This document shows positions 1 to 5,197 of a DNA stretch of 6,831 nucleotides, in pieces. Position numbers and translations under genes: made by a program. The DNA comes from Spirochaetaceae bacterium (lineage in GTDB: Bacteria; Spirochaetota; Spirochaetia; SZUA-6; RPPD01), in NCBI GenBank assembly GCA_003818675.1, contig RPPD01000123.1, forward strand, positions 1 through 6,831. The letters are read 5' to 3'. Position 1 is the stretch's first letter, and the number at the start of each line of letters is the position of its first letter. Below the pieces are notes generated by a model, which did not search any database, was not told the DNA's origin, and was given only the letters and a program-made list of their open reading frames with translations.

Positions 1-1359
1 ACAAGATGTGACGGTCTGGTAAGGCAGCTGCCTTCGCTTTTGATTGCATCCGCAACTGGTATAATGGTAACAAGGGCGGTTTCGGACTCGACATTCGGCA
101 AGGACATTACAAAACAGTTTGCCAGCCAGGCAAAGCCGTATTTTGTCGCTGCGGCATTTCTATTGCTCATGGGATTTCTGCCGGGATTTCCATGGTATGT
201 GCTGTTCCCGCTTGCAGGTATTACAGGTTTTCTCGCGTTCACACTTTCGCGCAAGCAGATGGCTTCAGAGGAAAAGGCAAGGCTCAAGGAGGTTTCTGCA
301 AGGGAAAGGGAGGTGCCAACGGAAATCGCGCCAGTTGTGCCCCTGGATCCGATTTCGCTGGAACTTGGATACGGTCTTATTCCACTAGTGGACAAGGAAC
401 ATGGCGCGGAGCTTTTGGACAGGATAACGAGGATAAGGCGGGAAGCGGCCCTGGACCTGGGTCTGGTTGTGCCGCGCATAAGAATAATAGACAACATGAG
501 GCTCGAGCCGCCTGAATACTGCTTTAAGATTAAAGGCGTGGAGGTGGGGCGCGGCAGAATAAGGATGGGACATTACCTTGCCATAAATCCATCAGGAATA
601 AAGGAACAGATACCTGGCGAGGACACGCTGGACCCGACATTCGGGCTTCCAGCCAAGTGGATTTCGGATGACTTCAGGGAACAGGCCGAGCAGATGGGTT
701 TTACTGTTGTGGACCCGCCTTCGATTGTGGCAACCCATCTGACTGAAATCATCAGACAGAGCGCATCTGAAATACTCGGACGCCAGGAAGTACAGTCAAT
801 GGTGACTGCACTGAAAGTGGATTATCCTGCTGTTGTTGAAGAAGTCACAAAACAGCTTGGAACAGGAGAAATCCAGAAAGTGCTTCAGGGGCTTCTGGAA
901 GAACGTGTATCCATCAGGAATATAGTGGCTATTCTTGAAACACTGGCAGACTATGCTCCTGTGACCAAGGACTTGAGTTTCCTCACGGAAAAATGCCGTC
1001 AGAGCCTTGCAAGGCAGATTTGCCTGCAGTATGCGGATGAGAACAAGATCATAAGAGTAATGACCTTAAATCCGGATTTGGAGAAAAAGATCATTTCCTC
1101 GGGTGTTGAGACAGGAAAGGGCCTTACTGCGGCGATAGAGCCTGTAATCCAGCGGAAATGGATCACTGCATGCTCCAATAATGTGAGAAAGATCCAGGAG
1201 CAGGGACATACACCTGTAATTTTGTGTTCAGAGGCGGCAAGACCCCTTGTGAAGTCATCTACCAAACGTGATCTCCCGCAGCTTGTCGTGCTGTCTGTTC
1301 CTGAAATCGCGCATGACATGAAGATAGAATCCCTCGGGGAAATCAGGATAGAACTGTGA
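1..1359 (+). CDS. flhA: Flagellar export gate protein FlhA (5'-truncated by window edge)
   Basis: FlhA is the large inner-membrane subunit of the flagellar type III export gate; its cytoplasmic domain forms a nonameric ring that docks export chaperones and substrates. The frame is open from base 1 and gives 452 residues. By motif alignment, residue 4 (D of CDGLV) corresponds to Salmonella D249 and residue 25 (R of MVTR) to R270, so roughly 245 N-terminal residues lie outside the window. Two hydrophobic segments at about residues 46-63 and 64-82 are the last transmembrane helices. A charged linker follows (about 83-112), then the FlhA cytoplasmic domain, recognised by LELGYGLIPLVD (about 119-130), LGLVVPRIRIIDN and VVDPPSIVATHLTE. 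The protein ends in a normal FlhA C-terminus, so the 3' end is intact. An internal TTG at 40 is not a real start. flhF follows after 10 nt. The family call is very secure; the edge residues are atypical (see findings). Confidence 0.97.
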   Translation, partial: TRCDGLVRQLPSLLIASATGIMVTRAVSDSTFGKDITKQFASQAKPYFVAAAFLLLMGFLPGFPWYVLFPLAGITGFLAFTLSRKQMASEEKARLKEVSAREREVPTEIAPVVPLDPISLELGYGLIPLVDKEHGAELLDRITRIRREAALDLGLVVPRIRIIDNMRLEPPEYCFKIKGVEVGRGRIRMGHYLAINPSGIKEQIPGEDTLDPTFGLPAKWISDDFREQAEQMGFTVVDPPSIVATHLTEIIRQSASEILGRQEVQSMVTALKVDYPAVVEEVTKQLGTGEIQKVLQGLLEERVSIRNIVAILETLADYAPVTKDLSFLTEKCRQSLARQICLQYADENKIIRVMTLNPDLEKKIISSGVETGKGLTAAIEPVIQRKWITACSNNVRKIQEQGHTPVILCSEAARPLVKSSTKRDLPQLVVLSVPEIAHDMKIESLGEIRIEL

Positions 1360-1363
1360 GGTG
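1358..1363 (+). promoter_or_regulatory. Shine-Dalgarno GAGGTG that fixes the flhF start
   Basis: GAGGTG overlaps the flhA stop codon and sits 6 nt before ATG 1370. A GTG at 1361 is also in frame, but it lies inside this motif and has no good ribosome binding site at proper spacing. The ATG start gives a protein beginning MQYFTIQA, which resembles the usual FlhF N-terminus. The flhA stop within the SD suggests translational coupling. Confidence 0.7.
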
Positions 1364-1369
1364 CAACTG

Positions 1370-2539
1370 ATGCAGTACTTTACTATACAGGCAAAATCAC
1401 ACCGCGAGGCAATAGAGAGGATGAAGCTGCAGTATGGCGAGCACTCCAAGATTCTGACATACCGCAACATAAAGATAGGCGGGATACTGGGCTTTTTCGG
1501 CAAGGACGGGATTGAAATAACGGGCTTCATATCACAGGAAGAGAAGAACAAGGGAGTGCTTGAGGACCAGAAAATTAAGGTTCTTGAAACCATGAAAAAA
1601 GAGCAGACATTACACTATATCCTCAAAGAGCTGCGTGAGATAAAGCAGGGTGCCGGGACGGGTACACAGGCAGAAGCGTCCGGGCTTCCAGAGACAATAA
1701 AGAGAATACGTGAACTTCTTGTTGAAAATGATTTTTCTCAGGAATATGCAATGGAAATATTGGAGAGGATAAGAAAGACATTCTCTCTTCACGAGATTGA
1801 AAACTTTATGAATATACAGAGTTCGGTTGTTTCATGGATAGGTGAATCAATCCAGATAAGCCGATATGAAGAGCCAGCTGAAAAGCCCAAGGTTATGATC
1901 GTCGTGGGTCCCACAGGCGTGGGAAAGACAACGACCATAGCAAAGCTCGCGGCGCTCTACGGTATTGAGAGCAATGGAAAAAAGACTTTGAAGGTGAGGA
2001 TCATTACCATTGATAACTATAGAATAGGTGCAAAAAAGCAGATTGAGATTTACGGTGAGATCATGCGCATCCCTGTCTCGTCAGCCGAGAATGACGCGGA
2101 CATAAAGAAACTGCTGGCACTCTACCAGGATTCCGATCTTATCCTAATTGACACAATAGGAAAGAGTCAGAGGGACTATAAAAAACTCGCAGAGATGAGA
2201 GAAATCCTGGATGGCGCTGGAACAAAAGCCGAGGTTCATCTTACGGTAAGTGCAACAACAAAGATACGCGATCTTGAGGAGGTCTTCAAACAGTTTGAGC
2301 CCTTCGGTTACACACGCGTGATAATTACCAAGCTTGACGAGACATCCCAGATAGGGAACATCGTGAGTGTTCTCTCGAAAAAGAACAAACCGGTTTCATA
2401 CATCACGGACGGCCAGAAAGTACCGCAAGATATAGAAGAAGCTACAGTTACGAGGCTTCTCCTGCAGCTGGAGGGATTTAGAATTGACCGTGAACAGATA
2501 GAGCAGCGTTACCGGGACATACAGAAGGTGCCAGTATGA
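1370..2539 (+). CDS. flhF: Flagellar biosynthesis SRP-type GTPase FlhF
   Basis: FlhF is the third SRP-family GTPase beside Ffh and FtsY; it dimerises on GTP at the membrane and marks where flagella are assembled. From ATG 1370 the product is 389 residues, within the family range. The N-terminal part (1-55, including [14 protein letters not shown]) is the FlhF-type B domain, followed by a variable linker to about 110 and a helical N domain (about 108-170). The G domain shows the P-loop [10 protein letters not shown] (180-189), the SRP-type [10 protein letters not shown] insertion region (215-224), switch DTIG (261-264; DTAG in Ffh), TKLDE (320-324) and the closing GQKVPQDIE (348-356). The gene ends in ATGA, overlapping flhG, so the pair is probably made in a coupled way. 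An extension to GTG 1361 (392 aa) is less likely. No truncation or missing catalytic motif is seen. Confidence 0.95.
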   Translation: MQYFTIQAKSHREAIERMKLQYGEHSKILTYRNIKIGGILGFFGKDGIEITGFISQEEKNKGVLEDQKIKVLETMKKEQTLHYILKELREIKQGAGTGTQAEASGLPETIKRIRELLVENDFSQEYAMEILERIRKTFSLHEIENFMNIQSSVVSWIGESIQISRYEEPAEKPKVMIVVGPTGVGKTTTIAKLAALYGIESNGKKTLKVRIITIDNYRIGAKKQIEIYGEIMRIPVSSAENDADIKKLLALYQDSDLILIDTIGKSQRDYKKLAEMREILDGAGTKAEVHLTVSATTKIRDLEEVFKQFEPFGYTRVIITKLDETSQIGNIVSVLSKKNKPVSYITDGQKVPQDIEEATVTRLLLQLEGFRIDREQIEQRYRDIQKVPV

Positions 2540-3429
2540 AAGATGAAGAGGGAAAAGTCCTGTCCGACCAGGCGGAAAAACTGCGCGAGCTGATGCAACA
2601 AGGCCAGGGCCAGCAGCATAAACAGAAGCACAATACACGGATTATTGCGGTTTCATCAGGAAAGGGCGGTGTAGGAAAAACCAATATTGCCATAAACCTG
2701 GCACTCGCATATGGAGCCATTGGCAAGAAAGTCATCGTAATGGACGCTGATCTGGGTCTTGCAAATGTGAATGTGGTGCTGGGTGTTATACCCAAGTTCA
2801 ACCTGTATCATCTGATAAGACGGCAGAAGAAAATGCGCGATATAATAATGGACACTGATTACGGTATTCAGATTGTCGCGGGAGCCTCTGGCTTTTCCAA
2901 GATTGCAAACCTTTCAGAAGAAGAGCGGAATATTTTTATAAGTGAGCTGCATGAGCTGTCAGCCGCTGACATCGTGATTATAGACACTGGCGCGGGAGTA
3001 TCAAACAATGTAATTTCCTTTGTGGCGGCCGCGGATGACGTCATTATCGTTACTACGCCAGAACCGACCGCAATCACTGACGCGTACGGCATCATCAAGA
3101 TAATAGCGACTGAAGTGGAAAACCTGGATCTGGGACTGAAACTGGTCGTAAACAGGGTGAACTCCGTGGCAGAGGGAAAGCGCGTTGCAAACCGTGTGAT
3201 AAGCATTGCCGGACATTTTCTGAACCTGAAGGTTGATTACCTGGGATTTGTATACAACGACAAGATTGTACAGAATGCGGTATGTGTGCAAAAGCCGTTT
3301 TTTGTGTTGGATCAAAACAGCAAGGCTTCAATATGCATAAAGCATATTGTCGGCAGGCTGGAAAATATAGAATTCAGGGAAGGACGGGGCATTTCAAGGT
3401 TTTTGAAAAAACTTTTCAAAAATCCGTAA
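2536..3429 (+). CDS. flhG: MinD-type ATPase FlhG (FleN/YlxH), flagellar number regulator
   Basis: FlhG is a ParA/MinD-superfamily ATPase that cycles between a cytoplasmic monomer and a membrane-bound ATP dimer, and stimulates FlhF GTP hydrolysis. The 297-residue product has the expected order. An N-terminal [10 protein letters not shown] (11-20) fits the DQAxxLR activator motif that inserts into FlhF. The deviant Walker A GKGGVGKT is at 42-49 with the signature lysine, DADLGLANV at 70-78 is Walker A', and DTGAG at 150-154 is switch II. The C-terminal [11 protein letters not shown] (286-296) has the amphipathic pattern of a MinD/FlhG membrane-targeting helix. The start ATG overlaps the flhF stop by 4 nt and is preceded by AGAAGGTG, 5 nt upstream. 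A generic MinD is excluded by the DQAxxLR motif and the neighbouring flhF. Confidence 0.95.
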   Translation: MKDEEGKVLSDQAEKLRELMQQGQGQQHKQKHNTRIIAVSSGKGGVGKTNIAINLALAYGAIGKKVIVMDADLGLANVNVVLGVIPKFNLYHLIRRQKKMRDIIMDTDYGIQIVAGASGFSKIANLSEEERNIFISELHELSAADIVIIDTGAGVSNNVISFVAAADDVIIVTTPEPTAITDAYGIIKIIATEVENLDLGLKLVVNRVNSVAEGKRVANRVISIAGHFLNLKVDYLGFVYNDKIVQNAVCVQKPFFVLDQNSKASICIKHIVGRLENIEFREGRGISRFLKKLFKNP

Positions 3430-3463
3430 TGGTGTGAAAGCGGCACTGCAGGAAAGATACGGA

Positions 3464-3491
3464 TCTGAACGGACGATTTAGTCCGTTCAGA
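3464..3491 (+). terminator. Perfect 11-bp hairpin downstream of flhG (possible terminator or attenuator)
   Basis: TCTGAACGGAC (3464-3474) and GTCCGTTCAGA (3481-3491) are perfect inverted repeats around a 6-nt loop (GATTTA). The hairpin lies 34 bp after the flhG stop, in the only substantial gap. What follows (GCGCAAGCT) is not T-rich, so it does not meet the standard intrinsic terminator pattern. It may reduce rather than stop read-through, protect the 3' end of upstream mRNA, or act as a palindromic protein site. The structure is certain as sequence; the function is inferred. Confidence 0.45.
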
Positions 3492-3499
3492 GCGCAAGC

Positions 3500-3526
3500 T
3501 TGACGATGGGTGTATTTTGACATAAT
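3500..3526 (+). promoter_or_regulatory. Candidate sigma70-type promoter for flgV-fliA-DUF342
   Basis: TTGACG (3500-3505, 5/6 to the -35 consensus) and CATAAT (3521-3526, 5/6 to -10) are separated by 15 bp, shorter than the ideal 17. Transcription would start near 3533, leaving a very short leader before the ribosome binding site. It lies just after the hairpin, a sensible place to restart transcription. A sigma28-like TAAA/GCCGATAA pair was not seen here. Spacing is suboptimal, so this remains tentative. Confidence 0.35.
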
Positions 3527-3534
3527 CTTACTGT

Positions 3535-3543
3535 GAGGGGAGG
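3535..3543 (+). promoter_or_regulatory. Strong purine-rich ribosome binding site for the FlgV-like gene
   Basis: GAGGGGAGG is the strongest Shine-Dalgarno-like stretch noted before any gene here. It ends 11 nt before ATG 3555, slightly long spacing. It supports this ATG as the start and suggests independent translation initiation after the hairpin, unlike the coupled starts elsewhere in the operon. Confidence 0.6.
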
Positions 3544-3554
3544 AAAAAACGCCA

Positions 3555-4406
3555 ATGATCCGCTGGAATATTGTAGGGATCAGTGCTGTAGCAGCATTTA
3601 TATTGTCATTAATTCTTGGAATCCTTTCAAGTAATCCATTTCTATCATTGTTGCTGCGGGCATTTATATTTGGCGTTGTTTTTGGCGGCCTGGCAATGGG
3701 AATCATGTTTCTTCTGGACAAATTTGTACCTGAAGTCTTTCAATCTGATGCAAATCCAAGAATAAAGAAACAGGAGGGTGGCGTTGACATTGTACTTTCG
3801 GACGATGCTCCTGTATTTGGTGGTAATTCAGTTGAAGAAATATACCGCGCTGATGAGGATTCCGGGTCTGAAGAATATTCCACAGAAGAGGTACAACCTC
3901 TCGCAGAATTTTCAAGCGAACGAATACCAAATGCAGTCAAGGGAAAAGTACCTGAAAATATAAAAGAAGGTTTGGATGTTGAGGGTGATCTGTCAACCGA
4001 TAATGCCACCGATATCGATGAACCAAATGAGTCATTTTATTCGGATGAACCTGTTGGAAAAGACGCTGAAAAAAGAAAAGGAAACAATATCAGGTCCGGT
4101 GATTCTATGAATGATTTACGGGAATCAGAAAAAGATGATGACGCGTATGATCAGAAAAAGAATTCTTACGGACTTGATGGCAATGAATCTGAAAAGATCA
4201 AGGCAGATGAGGATGTAGATGTTTTGCCGGACATGAGCGCATTTGAGAGCTCATTTTCCGTCCCTGATACTGGTGACAACGAGTCTGGTTATGCTTTTGA
4301 CCAGTTCTCACCAGGAAAACTTGGGGATACTGGGATCGATAAGGATCCCGAAATATTGACCAAGGCGGTAAGGACCATCATCAAAAGAGACGAGAAAGGC
4401 AGCTAG
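3555..4406 (+). CDS. flgV: FlgV-like flagellar membrane protein with long acidic linker
   Basis: The 283-residue product has two hydrophobic N-terminal segments (about 7-25 and 31-54) forming a membrane hairpin with a conserved-looking LLLRAFIFG stretch. A long Asp/Glu/Ser-rich, low-complexity region (about 65-255) with no clear fold follows. The end is a short predicted helix, [17 protein letters not shown] (264-280). Borrelia BB0268 (formerly called Hfq, since renamed FlgV) occupies the same place, downstream of flhG and before the DUF342 gene. As I recall it, BB0268 has the same plan: two N-terminal helices, polar linker and a C-terminal DP...A.AI.T motif. FlgV proteins are reported to be membrane proteins that affect flagellar assembly. 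The assignment is inferred from synteny and architecture, without an alignment. The linker here is much longer than in the roughly 160-residue Borrelia protein. fliA starts 2 nt after the stop, suggesting co-translation. Confidence 0.7.
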   Translation: MIRWNIVGISAVAAFILSLILGILSSNPFLSLLLRAFIFGVVFGGLAMGIMFLLDKFVPEVFQSDANPRIKKQEGGVDIVLSDDAPVFGGNSVEEIYRADEDSGSEEYSTEEVQPLAEFSSERIPNAVKGKVPENIKEGLDVEGDLSTDNATDIDEPNESFYSDEPVGKDAEKRKGNNIRSGDSMNDLRESEKDDDAYDQKKNSYGLDGNESEKIKADEDVDVLPDMSAFESSFSVPDTGDNESGYAFDQFSPGKLGDTGIDKDPEILTKAVRTIIKRDEKGS

Positions 4407-4408
4407 AC

Positions 4409-5197
4409 ATGAATGAGCAGGTTTTGGCGCACAAGACAGAAGATGAACTCTGGAAAAAATACAGGAAATCAAAGGACCCATCAATCCGTGATTATCTGGT
4501 AAAAAAATACGCCCCCCTTGTAAAATATGTTGCAGGAAAGGTGGCTATTGGCAAACCGCAGAATGTAGAATTTGACGACCTTGTCGGATATGGTGTCTTT
4601 GGACTTTTTGATGCCATAGAGAAGTTTGACCCTGAAAAGCATGTAAAGTTCAAGACATATGCAGTTACACGTATAAGAGGCTCCATTTATGACGAACTTC
4701 GTTCCATAGACTGGGTTCCTCGATCTGTAAGACAGAAAACAAGAGAAATTGAAGAGACAATTTCCAATCTGGAGGCGCAACTGGGCCGTTCGGCAGGAGA
4801 TGATGAAATTGCAAAGGCTATGCACATAACGTGCGATGATTTCCAGGACCTGATGCTCAAAATATCGGGGACTTCAATCATGTCAATAAATGATGTTTGG
4901 CATGGTGGAGATGAGAACGACAAAGTCTCGATAGGGGACAGCATAGAATCACCGTCAAGTTTAAATCCTGAAACGATTGTTGAAAAGGAAGAGATTAAGA
5001 AGATAATTGTACAGGCAATTAACGACTTGCCTGAAAAAGAAAAAAAGGTGCTTGTTCTCTATTATTATGAGGATCTGACTTTAAAGGAAATAGGCGAAGT
5101 ACTGGAAGTAACAGAGTCGAGGGTATCGCAGCTTCATACCAAAGCCATTATGCGCTTAAGAGCCAGACTTCTAAATATAAAAAAGGGGATTGTCTAG
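4409..5197 (+). CDS. fliA: RNA polymerase sigma28 factor FliA (WhiG-type)
   Basis: This sigma factor directs RNA polymerase to late flagellar and chemotaxis promoters; in treponemes it is often annotated whiG. The 262-residue product matches the family length. Region 2 spans about 25-100, with the core-binding [21 protein letters not shown] (55-75) and the promoter-melting part [28 protein letters not shown] (81-108). Region 3 (about 109-165) includes [14 protein letters not shown]. Region 4 (about 195-255) contains [18 protein letters not shown] and the helix-turn-helix [29 protein letters not shown] and the lack of region 1.1 distinguish it from the housekeeping sigma. The ATG lies 2 nt after the upstream stop with GAGAAAGG 9 nt before it. 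Activity would normally be held by FlgM, which is not encoded in this window. Presence of this gene argues against Borrelia, which lacks sigma28. Confidence 0.96.
   Translation: MNEQVLAHKTEDELWKKYRKSKDPSIRDYLVKKYAPLVKYVAGKVAIGKPQNVEFDDLVGYGVFGLFDAIEKFDPEKHVKFKTYAVTRIRGSIYDELRSIDWVPRSVRQKTREIEETISNLEAQLGRSAGDDEIAKAMHITCDDFQDLMLKISGTSIMSINDVWHGGDENDKVSIGDSIESPSSLNPETIVEKEEIKKIIVQAINDLPEKEKKVLVLYYYEDLTLKEIGEVLEVTESRVSQLHTKAIMRLRARLLNIKKGIV

Noticed and set aside
40..42. TTG at 40 as the start of a short FlhA
   Set aside because: The frame is open to base 1 and upstream codons encode the conserved D-G-L-V...P segment of FlhA; the gene is simply cut by the window edge.
1361..1369. GTG at 1361 as the flhF start
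   Set aside because: It lies inside the GAGGTG ribosome binding site for ATG 1370 and has no properly spaced SD of its own; the ATG gives the more typical FlhF N-terminus.
3434..3481. Tiny 15-codon ORF (GTG to TAG) between flhG and the FlgV-like gene
   Set aside because: No ribosome binding site, and its 3' end lies inside the hairpin; nothing recognisable in the peptide.
3517..3522. Perfect TTGACA as a -35 box
   Set aside because: A -10 at 17 bp downstream would fall in the GGGGAGG ribosome binding region, which has no resemblance to TATAAT.
3555..4406. Calling the gene after flhG an Hfq protein, as the Borrelia counterpart was once named
   Set aside because: It has two membrane segments and an acidic linker and shows no Sm-fold motifs; the FlgV-like interpretation fits better.
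4501..4517. A7 and C6 homopolymers close together in fliA, as a possible phase-variation site
   Set aside because: Both tracts are short and fit conserved codons (K-K-Y-A-P-L-V) in an intact sigma factor; no evidence for variation.
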